The position numbers were made by a program, and so were the translations under genes. Of a DNA stretch of 64,000 bases, positions 55,095 through 63,643 are shown in pieces. The stretch is from Klebsiella sp. BIGb0138 (GTDB taxonomy: Bacteria > Pseudomonadota > Gammaproteobacteria > Enterobacterales > Enterobacteriaceae). A model generated the notes under the pieces. It did no database searches and was not told the origin of the DNA. It was given only the letters and a program-made list of their open reading frames with translations. Every line of letters starts with the position of its first letter. Position 1 is the first letter of the stretch. Location of the stretch: the NCBI RefSeq assembly GCF_004342285.1, contig NZ_SMCV01000005.1, positions 248,001 to 312,000 of the forward strand. The letters run 5' to 3'.

Positions 55095-57613
55095 ATAACC
55101 TCCTGTGAATAGAGGCCGGTATGGGGGTTATAGTCCTGCTGGCGCAGGCGATATTTAACGCTGCAACTTTTGGCGCTCCCTTGCCCCCAGACGGCTTTGA
55201 GCGTGCCTTCAGGCGGTAAACCTGGCAGATACAGGCTGCCGGCATCGCCAACGATACTGCTGGTCTGCTCATCGGCAAGCGATACGACGGCGCCGAACGG
55301 CAGCACCTCATTGTGACGGCGAATCACGAACAGGGCCTTCGCCCCCTGTCTGGTCACCATGGTGGCCCGCACCAGCGCGCCATCGGTCGGCGTTTTGCTG
55401 ACGATGGCGTTCTCCAGCTCAACGTCATTTCCGGCGGTGGTGACATCCAGCGCGACCTGATTGACGCGATACGGTGTGGCATAGGGGATCACCGCGTAGC
55501 CCCGGCTATCGGTTTTGATGCCTTTATGATTGAGCACCGAGACGTTGCCGGCCCCCGGCGCTTTGACCAGGATATTGGTGTTTCCCAGCGGTTGGCTCAG
55601 CGTCAGGCCATCTTCATGGAGAACCGCGCCGCCGCTCATGCCGTAGCTCAGATTGCGGGCGTCGCGGGAGTAGCTATAGCCCAGGTTGTAGTCTCCCCAT
55701 GGACCCTCATACTGCAATGCGCTATCGGCCCCGTACTGCTGCTGCGCGCTGTAACGCTGATTGACGTTATAGAACAAATTCTCCATGCCGGGCATGTAGC
55801 CGCTGACGCCCGTGCTGTTGATGGTGCCCGTTGAGCCGGCATGCGTGGTGGTAAAGCGGGCGCGGGTCGCCAGCTGCGGCGTGCCGAAGGGGATGGAGAG
55901 CGACAGGGCGAAGAGGTTCTCTTTCTGGTTATCGAACAGGTTGCCGCTACGTTGAAAACTGGCGCCGACGGAGACATGACGGAACATGGCATTCCACGCC
56001 AGCTGCAGGCTTTGCGTCTTGTTGGCGGTATGCCAGTAGGTTTGCTGATCCCATGACAGAGAGAGTGAGCCGAACCCGCCCATCGGCTGTGATAGCAGCA
56101 GCTGGTTCTTCGCTTTGCGTGACAGATGCAGGTTATAAAGGTTCTCATAGCTGGTGGTGACGCTACCATCCGCCTCTACTACCTGCTTCGCTACGCCGCC
56201 CGTCATCCCTTTGTAGGCGGTATCGCTCAGGGTATAGAATCCCTGCGTAGAGTAGCGCAGCGAGTAGAAATTAAAGCGTGTGCCAAAGTCGTTGAGCAGC
56301 TTGCCGTATCGTAGGCGCAGGGAATCACCGCTGTAGCGATGCCCGTCCGCCAGCGTGCTGCGCGCGTGGGTAATATCCAGCGAGTACGCGCCAAAGCGCC
56401 CGAGATTTTGCCCCACGCCGAGCGCGAGCCCGCGATAGTTTTCAGAAAACTGCGCGCCGCCGTAAAAGGTGAGACCGTACTCCCAGCCATAAAACAGTTC
56501 GCTCTGAGCGAACGACGGGGAGTCCTGGTTGCCGATGGGACGCAGCTTCCCGCCATTGACGGCGTATTTCAGCTGCCCGGTGCGCACCAGGTTCGGCACG
56601 CTGGCAAACGGAACGATGTACTGCGTTTTGCTGCCGTCGCTCTCCTGAATGGTGACGGCTAAATCGCCGCCTGAGGAGGTGGGGTAGAGATCTTTCAGCA
56701 TGAATGCCCCGGCGGGGACGTTTGTCTGATAAATAATGTTGCCGTTCTGCCGTACGGTAACGGTGGCATTGCTACGCGCGATGCCGCGAACCTCCGGTGC
56801 GTATCCGCTCAGGCTGGCGGGCAGCATGTTGTCATCGGTTTTCAGCGCGACGCCGCGCAGGCCGACGGAATCAAAGAGTTGTGCGGAGGTGTAGGTCTCT
56901 CCGACGTAAGCCTGCGCGCCCAGGGCAGGGATATCCCTTTGTAGCCAGGTTTGCACATGGCTAAGTTCATTGGCCTGTTTAGTCCAGGTGGTGTAGTCGC
57001 GTAGCCGCCACGCTCCCAGATTCACGCCGCTGTTCAGGCTGACGAAGAGCTGCCGATCGCGGGTGCGGGTGTCGCCGCGAAACTCGTTACTGGAACCGTT
57101 GACGACGTAGTTCAGCCAGGCGGCATGGATACCATATTCCCAGCTTTCCGGGCTGACGTAGCCGCGCGGCAGATGACGCATAAAGCTCTGCGGCAGGCTG
57201 AAATTGAGGGTTAGCGTTTTCTGGTCGAAATCAAAACGAGCGCCCGGAAACAGCGCGTTTAAAAAATAGCATTGCCGGGTCAGCGGCAGCGGTTCGTCTT
57301 TGGCCTGCCGGCTATCAATACCCAGCGCGACGATTTGTTCTGGGGTGACGCAGGGCATGGCTTCGCCTTGCCCCTTGCTCCGCTCGATGCTGAATTTCAC
57401 ATTACCGGTGAAAGCATAATTGTTATTAATATAAACGTTAATGTTGTACTCGCCGGGTGGTAATGCGTTCCCCGCATTAACCCATGAGAGATCGGCAATA
57501 TTCCCGCTCTCACCGCTGAGGAAAGCAGGGTTAAACTGCAAATCACTCTCTGCGGCAGCGACATGCTGCATGGCATGGACAATTACCATGGCGCAAATGA
57601 TTTTTGCTTTCAC
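55085..57613 (-). CDS. Fimbrial outer-membrane usher
   Basis: This is an 842-residue usher, the outer-membrane pore that assembles pilin-chaperone complexes. It has a signal peptide of about 21 residues (to VAA-A) and an N-terminal domain FNPAFLSG...DLSWVNAGNALPPGEY. A 24-strand barrel with plug domain (GVALKTDDNMLPASLSGYAPEVRG) and C-terminal beta-sandwich domains follow. It starts at a GTG (57613) after AAAGGT. An ATG-ACC-GTG-TGA mini-frame overlaps this start. It is 19 bases after the chaperone gene. Confidence 0.95.
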   Translation of the reverse strand: MKAKIICAMVIVHAMQHVAAAESDLQFNPAFLSGESGNIADLSWVNAGNALPPGEYNINVYINNNYAFTGNVKFSIERSKGQGEAMPCVTPEQIVALGIDSRQAKDEPLPLTRQCYFLNALFPGARFDFDQKTLTLNFSLPQSFMRHLPRGYVSPESWEYGIHAAWLNYVVNGSSNEFRGDTRTRDRQLFVSLNSGVNLGAWRLRDYTTWTKQANELSHVQTWLQRDIPALGAQAYVGETYTSAQLFDSVGLRGVALKTDDNMLPASLSGYAPEVRGIARSNATVTVRQNGNIIYQTNVPAGAFMLKDLYPTSSGGDLAVTIQESDGSKTQYIVPFASVPNLVRTGQLKYAVNGGKLRPIGNQDSPSFAQSELFYGWEYGLTFYGGAQFSENYRGLALGVGQNLGRFGAYSLDITHARSTLADGHRYSGDSLRLRYGKLLNDFGTRFNFYSLRYSTQGFYTLSDTAYKGMTGGVAKQVVEADGSVTTSYENLYNLHLSRKAKNQLLLSQPMGGFGSLSLSWDQQTYWHTANKTQSLQLAWNAMFRHVSVGASFQRSGNLFDNQKENLFALSLSIPFGTPQLATRARFTTTHAGSTGTINSTGVSGYMPGMENLFYNVNQRYSAQQQYGADSALQYEGPWGDYNLGYSYSRDARNLSYGMSGGAVLHEDGLTLSQPLGNTNILVKAPGAGNVSVLNHKGIKTDSRGYAVIPYATPYRVNQVALDVTTAGNDVELENAIVSKTPTDGALVRATMVTRQGAKALFVIRRHNEVLPFGAVVSLADEQTSSIVGDAGSLYLPGLPPEGTLKAVWGQGSAKSCSVKYRLRQQDYNPHTGLYSQEVICQ

Positions 57614-57632
57614 ACGGTCATACCTTTCATTT

Positions 57633-58313
57633 TTATTTTTGGGTTAGCGACACGCTGTTGACGGGAGTCCAGGCTCCATAATCATTGATGGTCTGATAGC
57701 TCATCACCCTCGCCTGAGTGAACGATTCCATCAGCGTTATGCTGGCCCGCGGCGGAACCATCACCGGTTGCACGGGCCTGCCGTCGATTTTTAAATTGAT
57801 GGTGGTGAGGTAATACGGCGTGGCGTTATTGAGCGTGACTTTGCCGGCGCGATAGTCGGCGGTGATTTTTTTCCACGCTTCGTTAACATCGCCTGCGAGA
57901 CCTTGCGGGCGATAAAAGACTTTTATGCGGTTAGCCGAGGCAAATTGCAGTGAATTGCTGGCCGCGTTGTTACTTTGCTGCGGAATGGCTTTAACCGTCA
58001 TCCAGTACAGCGTTTCGCGGTCCCGCGGTAGCGATTTGCCGTTAAACATAATTTTCACGACGCTCTCGGTTGCTGGCTTTAAAACATACAGCGGCGGCGT
58101 GATGACAAAATCATTCGAGCGTTGCCCTTGCTCATTCTCGATCCACGACTGGATGAGGAAAGAGGAATCAGGGTGTGTGTTTCTGATTTGCAGCATCGAC
58201 TGGGTCGTGGCGCCTGAGTAAACCATTCGCGTTGCGCCCAACCCCACCCCGCCCGCATACGCTACCGATGAGCACAGCGAAGCGGCCAGACAAATCCATG
58301 TTAATGAGCGCAT
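57633..58313 (-). CDS. Periplasmic fimbrial chaperone
   Basis: This is a 226-residue PapD-type chaperone. The signal peptide spans residues 1-22 (cleavage after AYA). The G1 strand region NRIKVFYRP and the F1-G1 loop SLQFASANRIKVFYRPQGL are typical, and the segment SFLIQSWIENEQGQ carries the conserved chaperone core. It binds pilins by donor-strand complementation. The start at 58313 has AGGAGAGGC upstream; the longer open frame is not exported-like. It lies 52 bases after the major pilin, across a strong hairpin. Confidence 0.93.
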   Translation of the reverse strand: MRSLTWICLAASLCSSVAYAGGVGLGATRMVYSGATTQSMLQIRNTHPDSSFLIQSWIENEQGQRSNDFVITPPLYVLKPATESVVKIMFNGKSLPRDRETLYWMTVKAIPQQSNNAASNSLQFASANRIKVFYRPQGLAGDVNEAWKKITADYRAGKVTLNNATPYYLTTINLKIDGRPVQPVMVPPRASITLMESFTQARVMSYQTINDYGAWTPVNSVSLTQK

Positions 58314-58336
58314 AGTGCCTCTCCTGACAGTGAGCC

Positions 58337-58360
58337 GGGCCCGGCCAGAAGGCCAGGCCC
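58337..58360 (-). other. Intercistronic hairpin after major pilin
   Basis: On the operon strand GGGCCTGGCC, loop TTCT, GGCCGGGCCC form a 10-bp GC-rich stem (one mismatch) between the pilin stop and the chaperone start. Such hairpins in fimbrial operons partly terminate or protect the pilin mRNA, making pilin far more abundant than assembly proteins. Confidence 0.6.
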
Positions 58361-58365
58361 GAAGA

Positions 58366-58950
58366 TTACGAATAGGTAACGGTGTAGGTTGCGACGGCGC
58401 TGGCATCGCCCGCGGTGGCGTTGCCTTGCGGCGAATAGTATTTCGCGCTGAAGTTGAGGGTGTTTGAGCCATTACGCAGGGCGACAGGCGCTGCGGCTTC
58501 GCCCAGTCTCACGACGTTACCCTGCTCGTCATACAGACGAATAGCCACGTTTTGCGCGGATGCGCTGCTACCGTTAGAACCGACGGCGAGGCTGTCGGCA
58601 TCGGCGCTGTCCGGCGTTCCGGTAAAGGTTACCGCAACCGTCGTGGCAGGGATCGGGTTCTCTTCAGTAGACCCGGAAGTATCCGCGATTTCGCAATCCT
58701 CAAGAACGATGGAGAATGCTTTTGCCGTGCTGGCCTCGCTACCTGCTGCGGCGAGCGTCGCGGTACGCACTTCCCCGAGGTTGACGTCAATATTGGCGCT
58801 ATTGGCGCTGATGGCGCAGGCCGAGGTGACGACGCTGCCGTTGAAGTTGACGGTGCCACCGCTGGTGCCCGCTGCCAGCGCTGAACCGAATGGCAGCAGA
58901 GCCGCAATGCCTAATGCCAGCAACGTTTTGTTATTTACACGAGTCTTCAT
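58366..58950 (-). CDS. Major fimbrial subunit (type 1-like pilin)
   Basis: This is a 194-residue pilin with a signal peptide MKTRVNNKTLLALGIAALL... ending near ALAAG (about residue 26). Mature conserved features are GTVNFNGSVVTSACAIS with the first cysteine, LEDCEIA with the second, FTGTPDSADADSLAV, and a C-terminal VATYTVTYS donor-strand tail. It is the first structural gene of the cluster and follows the LuxR-type regulator by 51 bases. Confidence 0.93.
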   Translation of the reverse strand: MKTRVNNKTLLALGIAALLPFGSALAAGTSGGTVNFNGSVVTSACAISANSANIDVNLGEVRTATLAAAGSEASTAKAFSIVLEDCEIADTSGSTEENPIPATTVAVTFTGTPDSADADSLAVGSNGSSASAQNVAIRLYDEQGNVVRLGEAAAPVALRNGSNTLNFSAKYYSPQGNATAGDASAVATYTVTYS

Positions 58951-59001
58951 TTTTTTGATTCCATAGTTTGCTATTAAAGGACGCTCTCTGAAGCAACGGG
59001 G

Positions 59002-59604
59002 TTAACTGGTTAAAAAAACCAGCAGGTCCGTCTTATTTCTGAGACCTAGTTTTCTTATCGCTGAGTTCTTTAAGGCGCTGACACGGCGATAGGAAAGTTT
59101 CTCGAGTTCGGCGATGTAACGTATATCCAGGCCATTGCGGATTTTTTTCAATACCCGCCACTCCCCAGGGGTCAACGACAACGCCATGGGCCTGGTTTTT
59201 GACCGATAGCGGCTATCCACCATTTTTAATAAGCTGGCTCGCCAGTGATAAAGCGGATCCTGTAGCGAGATATAGGCATCAATCTCGCCATGAACCCACA
59301 GCAAAGAATTCGCCGGGGTGGAGTACATGCATACGAACACCTCAGGATAATTCGCTTTGATTTTTTTTATGTGGCTCAGGCAATCAAAGCCGGCGTGATA
59401 TTTTTCAGCGCCCGAAACAAAGAGAATATCAATCGTAGATGTTGTTAACAGGTTATCGATTCGTGAATAATCGCTATCTGACTTTTCTATTCGAATGCCC
59501 GGGGAGATACCTTGTAATAATGTCGTGATGCCGTGGCGGGCAAAGCGATCGCCTCCCATTAAAGCAATGTTATAATTGCTTTTAAATTCAAGTTTATTCG
59601 CCAT
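59002..59604 (-). CDS. LuxR-type (FixJ/NarL HTH) regulator
   Basis: This is a 200-residue regulator. Its N-terminal half is a receiver-like fold lacking the standard phosphoacceptor pattern, and the C-terminal LuxR HTH lies at about 135-195 (LTPGEWRVLKKIRNGLDIRYIAELEKLSYRRVSALKNSAIRKLG). The start at 59604 follows AAGGAATAAC; an ATG 11 codons earlier lacks a site. The position directly before the pilin gene on the same strand suggests it controls, and may be transcribed with, the fimbrial operon. Confidence 0.85.
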   Translation of the reverse strand: MANKLEFKSNYNIALMGGDRFARHGITTLLQGISPGIRIEKSDSDYSRIDNLLTTSTIDILFVSGAEKYHAGFDCLSHIKKIKANYPEVFVCMYSTPANSLLWVHGEIDAYISLQDPLYHWRASLLKMVDSRYRSKTRPMALSLTPGEWRVLKKIRNGLDIRYIAELEKLSYRRVSALKNSAIRKLGLRNKTDLLVFLTS

Positions 59605-60474
59605 GTTATTCCTTAATTTATAATAATGCGGTGCCACTGTGCAGGCATGGCAGGTATCACCAGTCTCTCTTGGTTATCATTGCGCTTAGCTGCCACTATA
59701 CTCAGTTAGATAAACCGGTAATCTGAATTAATCTTAATTTATTTTAATCGCGGGTATGCGCAGGTTCATCCTGGGGGCTTAACTAACACATTCCCTTAAT
59801 TATCTGCAAATAAGCATAACGACATTTTTTAATGAAAATTTGTCTTTGATAAATGTTTTGTAAGTGAATTGTCATGTAGTGTCATTTTTGCGACTTGATT
59901 ACTTACGGTGACTAACAATTATCGAGTTATTAGCTCGTTTATTGCTGATGGTTTCATTTCGAAACATTTAACGAAATCAGCCTGTATACCTTGCTGTTCC
60001 TGGTTTTCAGGAAAATTGAAGTCTCATTGTTCAGAAGGTTTCAGACACGGGTGACCGTTATGTTCAATTTCTTTATTTGTATGGTTTTGTCAATGTCAAG
60101 GGTCCTGTAGCGGTGGCGATTCAGAGTGGGTAACTAATAATGAGTAGCGGCCTGAGGAGGATGTTAATACCTGGTCTGGGGCGGCATGCAGGTGAAAGAA
60201 AGGAGGTTAAGAAAAAATAAGGAAAAAAGGTTTTTGTCTGTCGGGTGGGGGCGGGCGACTGTGAGTGTTATCATCAATGATTTATCTGACTTCAGTTAAG
60301 CGGCAGAAAAGTGAAAGAAAAAATAAGATTTTTCGCCAACGACTGAGATATACAGCATCAGATTTATCAGTCATATTCATCTGTGTGAGGGCGTTGATTT
60401 ATTCCTTTTAACCCATGCAGTCACTACACATGGGGGCGACAGACATGCTTTAACCGGAGATTTTTGCCGACCAT
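59605..60474. other. AT-rich divergent regulatory region, fimbriae / membrane regulator
   Basis: This 870-base region has no gene and is clearly more AT-rich than its surroundings, as expected of H-NS-bound promoter DNA (inference). Repeated TGTCA/GTGAC words cluster around 59869-59915 (TTGTCATGTAGTGTCA, then GGTGACTAAC) and could be binding sites for the adjacent regulators. No invertible-promoter repeats of the fimS type were seen. Confidence 0.45.
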
Positions 60475-61293
60475 ATGCATAAGTATTATATCATTAATGA
60501 AAAGGTTGAGTTTCACCCCGCGACCAGTACTCTGCATGATCTTAACCATCCTGATCGGGTAGTGGTTTTAAATTCTCCTGCCGGCCGTTGTTTATTGTTA
60601 TTAATAGAACGGGCTGGCACCATTGTTACGCAACAAGAGTGTATGGATATCGTCTGGCAGAGACGAGGGATGCTGGTGTCATCTAATACCTATTATCAAA
60701 ATATCTCTATTCTCCGGAAGGGGCTCAAGAAAATCGGTCTTGATAACGATCCTGTCGTAACTATTCCTCGTATCGGGTTAACCCTGGCCAGCGGTACGCA
60801 GATTACGATTAAAGAAGCGTACCCACGGTTATCAGAAAGTGAGGAAAACGCCAAAGGCCAGCAGAGCGATACCGCTGAGCCGATAGCGCAACCCGTGCCT
60901 GAAACCGCTAACTCTGACACGTCGGTGAAGGCATTTTCCTCTTCGGCGTTACGTCAGCTGTGGCTGGCGGGCGCGTTGCTGGCCCTTTTGCTGCTGGCAG
61001 GCATCGGTGTTATCAACCATAGCTTTGCCCAGGGAAACCATTTTGTGGACGACTATCGTTTTCTGAAGAGGGTCGGAGAATGTCGGGTTTATCTGGCAAG
61101 CGGTATTCAGATGAAAAGCGAGCAGACGATGGCATTATCCTACATCGAATATTTTAAGGATGATTGCGGTAATTTCCCGTGGATTTATATCGCCAGTTAC
61201 GCTCTGCCGCCACGAGCATCCGTTATCCGTTGCGACAGGTCGATGAAGGAGCCAAATCGCTGCATTTCTGACTATTTTATTGAGGATCGTTAG
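60475..61293 (+). CDS. CadC/ToxR-type membrane-anchored regulator (MarT-like)
   Basis: This is a 272-residue one-component membrane regulator. An OmpR-type winged HTH fills about residues 1-113 (VVLNSPAGRCLLLLIERAGTIVTQQECMDIVW), then a low-complexity linker, one membrane helix at about 160-180 (LWLAGALLALLLLAGIGVI), and a short periplasmic domain with four cysteines. The layout matches Salmonella MarT and CadC. The GGAG upstream is rather far from the ATG (15 bases). It is followed two bases later by a FidL-like gene, and is divergent from the fimbrial cluster it probably controls. Confidence 0.85.
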   Translation: MHKYYIINEKVEFHPATSTLHDLNHPDRVVVLNSPAGRCLLLLIERAGTIVTQQECMDIVWQRRGMLVSSNTYYQNISILRKGLKKIGLDNDPVVTIPRIGLTLASGTQITIKEAYPRLSESEENAKGQQSDTAEPIAQPVPETANSDTSVKAFSSSALRQLWLAGALLALLLLAGIGVINHSFAQGNHFVDDYRFLKRVGECRVYLASGIQMKSEQTMALSYIEYFKDDCGNFPWIYIASYALPPRASVIRCDRSMKEPNRCISDYFIEDR

Positions 61294-61294
61294 C

Positions 61295-61777
61295 ATGACT
61301 CGTTATCGTCTGATGCTCTATATTCTCAGCGGTTGTTTACCGATCGGCGCGCTGCTGCTGGGTTATTACCTGTGGCAGTGTTATTACGTGCGGCCATTTT
61401 CCTGTGAAGTGAATTTTGTCCAGCACCATTCGGATGAAACATTGCAGCTGTGGCTAAATTACAGAATGGATGGCACCCGCGGTATGCTCATGATGAATGG
61501 TCGGGTGCGGGGGAAGGTAAACAAACGGATTAATCGTAAAATATCGTTTCGTGTGGCGAGTAAAGGGAACGTGTTTTACCTGACATCCGAGCATAATATG
61601 AAGTTCCCGGATGACCAGGTGGAGGATAGCTGGTTGGAAAAATATGAGCCGCTTTTTTTCGTCTATCCGCAGAAAAGTATTTATATGCAGATTAATGCTC
61701 AGCAGAACGGAAACTATCTTTTTATTTTAGAAACCTTGCCCACCTATGTGTGTCGCAGTATCACCCGTCGTCATTAA
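61295..61777 (+). CDS. FidL-like membrane protein
   Basis: This is a 160-residue protein with one N-terminal membrane helix (about 6-27, LMLYILSGCLPIGALLLGYYLW) and a periplasmic domain with cysteines at about residues 37 and 155. Its position directly after a MarT-like regulator and its architecture match FidL, the putative ToxS-like partner in Salmonella. The start at 61295 follows GAGGATCGTTAGC. It likely modulates the upstream regulator in the periplasm (inference). Confidence 0.78.
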   Translation: MTRYRLMLYILSGCLPIGALLLGYYLWQCYYVRPFSCEVNFVQHHSDETLQLWLNYRMDGTRGMLMMNGRVRGKVNKRINRKISFRVASKGNVFYLTSEHNMKFPDDQVEDSWLEKYEPLFFVYPQKSIYMQINAQQNGNYLFILETLPTYVCRSITRRH

Positions 61778-62196
61778 AACAGCATTTTGCCCACTGCTGA
61801 ATGCGGCATTATGAACCAAAATAACCATTCCAGAAGAGTGGCTATGTGCTTTGGTAATTTTCAGGAAACGCCCTGCGAAGGGGCAATATGAATCTGACAA
61901 TGATGGCGGTTGCACGCGCTGCTGGTGCAGATACGTGCTGGTTACGGCAGTTTATTTTCCCTAAAATAGCCAGTTACGGAGGCCGGCAGGCTGACGGCCG
62001 GAAGCGTGTAACTTACGGATAATTAAAACGTAAAATAAAAGTTGTTTTGATATAGCTGAAGAGTGAACAATAAAAAAGCGTTTCAAATTACGCGGTTCTC
62101 ATTTATGCTTAATCCGGTATTACGCTCTGTTTTTATAAATATAAAAGCAACATTAATGTTGCACTAATGTAATTATGATTTTATTTTGGCAAGATA
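61778..62196 (+). other. Intergenic region before GlxA-type regulator
   Basis: These 419 bases contain no convincing gene; two tiny overlapping frames (at 61811 and 61888) are not supported. A GGCCGGCAGGCTGACGGCC hairpin near 61980-62000 may end the fidL-like transcript. The right part is AT-rich with the 62147 palindrome and presumably the promoter of the regulator. Confidence 0.4.
62147..62162. promoter_or_regulatory. 16-bp perfect palindrome upstream of AraC-type regulator
   Basis: GCAACATTAATGTTGC is a perfect palindrome 35 bases before the regulator start, a good candidate for an operator. Confidence 0.45.
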
Positions 62197-63195
62197 ATGA
62201 ACAATATATCAGAACGTTACGGCAGAGTTACGCCCGCCATGCGGCATCAGCTGCATATTGGTTTGTTACTTTGGCCCAATTTTTCTCTACTCCCTTTATC
62301 CGGATTAATTGAAGCGCTACGTTATGCGACGGCCGCCCTCAAGCGGAATCAGAAAATCACCTTTAAACTCAGTCTGATAAGCGAGCATCCTGATATACCG
62401 ATCGCCAGCAGTTCCGGGGTCCGTATCCGACCTGATACGGCGCACGCTCCTCCGGAGCTATTTAACTACATTGCTGTTATTGGAGGCAGCCTGGACAGCA
62501 TCGACGGTGGCCTGCGCGGCGATCGCGATTATCTTATTCAGGCGCATCACGCACTGGTGCCGCTGATTGGTATTGGTACCGGCAGCTTCGTCCTGGCTCA
62601 GGAGGGCATGCTGAATGAACGACGTGCCTCGATACATCCCTTTCATCTTGAAGCGTTCAGGCGTCGGTTTCCGCAGGTCTATGCTGAAGAAGGCTTCGAT
62701 TTTATTGATGAAGGAGATGTCCTGACCTGTCCCGGAGGGATATCCACGCTAACCCTGGCGACCGAGATGATCCGCACCTATGCGGGAAATGAAATCGCCG
62801 CCTCCACCTGCCAACGTTTATCTCTGGCATCCTACGATATGGCGACGCCCAGGCCGCCGAATATTGCCCTGATCCCCGACTCCCGTCTGCGTCGGGCGGT
62901 GCTGATTATTGAACAATACCTTACGCGGCCGCTGACGACCGCCTGGCTTGCCAATAATGTGCAGCTGAGCGAGCGCCAGCTCAACCGACTGTTTCACGCC
63001 GAGTTTGGTAAAAGCACCAGGGAATTTATTCGTAGCGCCAGGCTGCGCTATGCCTGCTGGCTGCTGAAAAACTCACAGCAAAGCGTGACGGATATTGCCA
63101 GGCGAATGGGGTTTAGCGACTGCGCCCACTTTATCCGCCATTTCCAGACGGAGTACGGCTGTACTCCGGGGGTATGGCGCTCATCGCTGGTGTGA
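62197..63195 (+). CDS. GlxA-family AraC-type regulator
   Basis: This is a 332-residue regulator with an N-terminal DJ-1/PfpI-like (class I glutamine amidotransferase-like) domain at about 14-205 and C-terminal AraC HTH pair at about 230-325 (LTTAWLANNVQLSERQLNRLF, then VTDIARRMGFSDCAHFIRHFQTEYGCTP). In the enzyme-elbow position it reads GIGTGSFVLAQ, without cysteine, so it is a sensor, not an enzyme. Such proteins regulate catabolism of amines or amino acids; no obvious target gene lies beside it. Confidence 0.88.
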   Translation: MNNISERYGRVTPAMRHQLHIGLLLWPNFSLLPLSGLIEALRYATAALKRNQKITFKLSLISEHPDIPIASSSGVRIRPDTAHAPPELFNYIAVIGGSLDSIDGGLRGDRDYLIQAHHALVPLIGIGTGSFVLAQEGMLNERRASIHPFHLEAFRRRFPQVYAEEGFDFIDEGDVLTCPGGISTLTLATEMIRTYAGNEIAASTCQRLSLASYDMATPRPPNIALIPDSRLRRAVLIIEQYLTRPLTTAWLANNVQLSERQLNRLFHAEFGKSTREFIRSARLRYACWLLKNSQQSVTDIARRMGFSDCAHFIRHFQTEYGCTPGVWRSSLV

Positions 63196-63286
63196 CGTAT
63201 TGCTTTATGCCGCTGGCCCCGCAGGGGTGAGCGGCCTGCCGCGAATAATCGAACGAAGTTCGATGGAGAGTCCGTACAGCAGAAAG

Positions 63287-63311
63287 CAAAAAACCAGCCC
63301 GTAGGCTGGTT
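63287..63311 (-). terminator. Terminator copy in outermost repeat
   Basis: AACCAGCC-loop-GGCTGGTT followed (on the minus strand) by a T run, identical to the tRNA-Phe terminator two periods away. Confidence 0.75.
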
Positions 63312-63324
63312 TTTCTGGAATAAG

Positions 63325-63341
63325 TGGTGCCCGGACTCGGA
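63325..63341 (-). repeat. Partial tRNA-Phe 3' end (17 nt), copy 1
   Basis: TGGTGCCCGGACTCGGA is identical to 63657-63673, the tRNA-Phe 3' terminus including CCA. Confidence 0.95.
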
Positions 63342-63452
63342 CTAACGCCGCAGGCGTTGAACAGCGCGCTTGTCGCGCTGGCCCCGCAGGGGTGAGCGGC
63401 CTGCCGCGAATAATCGAACGAAGTTCGATGGAGAGTCCCGTACAGCAGAAAG

Positions 63453-63477
63453 CAAAAAACCAGCCCGTAGGCTGGTT
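63453..63477 (-). terminator. Terminator copy in middle repeat
   Basis: The same AACCAGCC/GGCTGGTT stem and T run occur one period from the tRNA terminator. Confidence 0.75.
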
Positions 63478-63490
63478 TTTCTGGAATAAG

Positions 63491-63507
63491 TGGTGCCCGG
63501 ACTCGGA
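63491..63507 (-). repeat. Partial tRNA-Phe 3' end (17 nt), copy 2
   Basis: The 17 bases are identical to the tRNA-Phe 3' terminus at 63657-63673, exactly 166 bases away. Confidence 0.95.
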
Positions 63508-63618
63508 CTAACGCCGCAGGCGTTGAACAGCGCGCTTGTCGCGCTGGCCCCGCAGGGGTGAGCGGCCTGCCGCGAATAATCGAACGAAGTTCGATGGAGA
63601 GTCCCGTACAGCAGAAAG

Positions 63619-63643
63619 CAAAAAACCAGCCCGTAGGCTGGTT
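63619..63643 (-). terminator. Intrinsic terminator of tRNA-Phe
   Basis: Read on the minus strand, AACCAGCC, loop TACG, GGCTGGTT is followed by a run of T. It begins 14 bases after the tRNA 3' end. Confidence 0.88.

Noticed and set aside
59605..60474. Invertible fimbrial switch (fimS-like)
   Set aside because: No matching short inverted repeats flanking a promoter segment and no FimB/FimE-type recombinase gene were found.
61811..62023. Two tiny overlapping frames (26 and 44 codons) before the GlxA-type regulator
   Set aside because: No good ribosome binding sites, no helix or signal features, and unusual composition.
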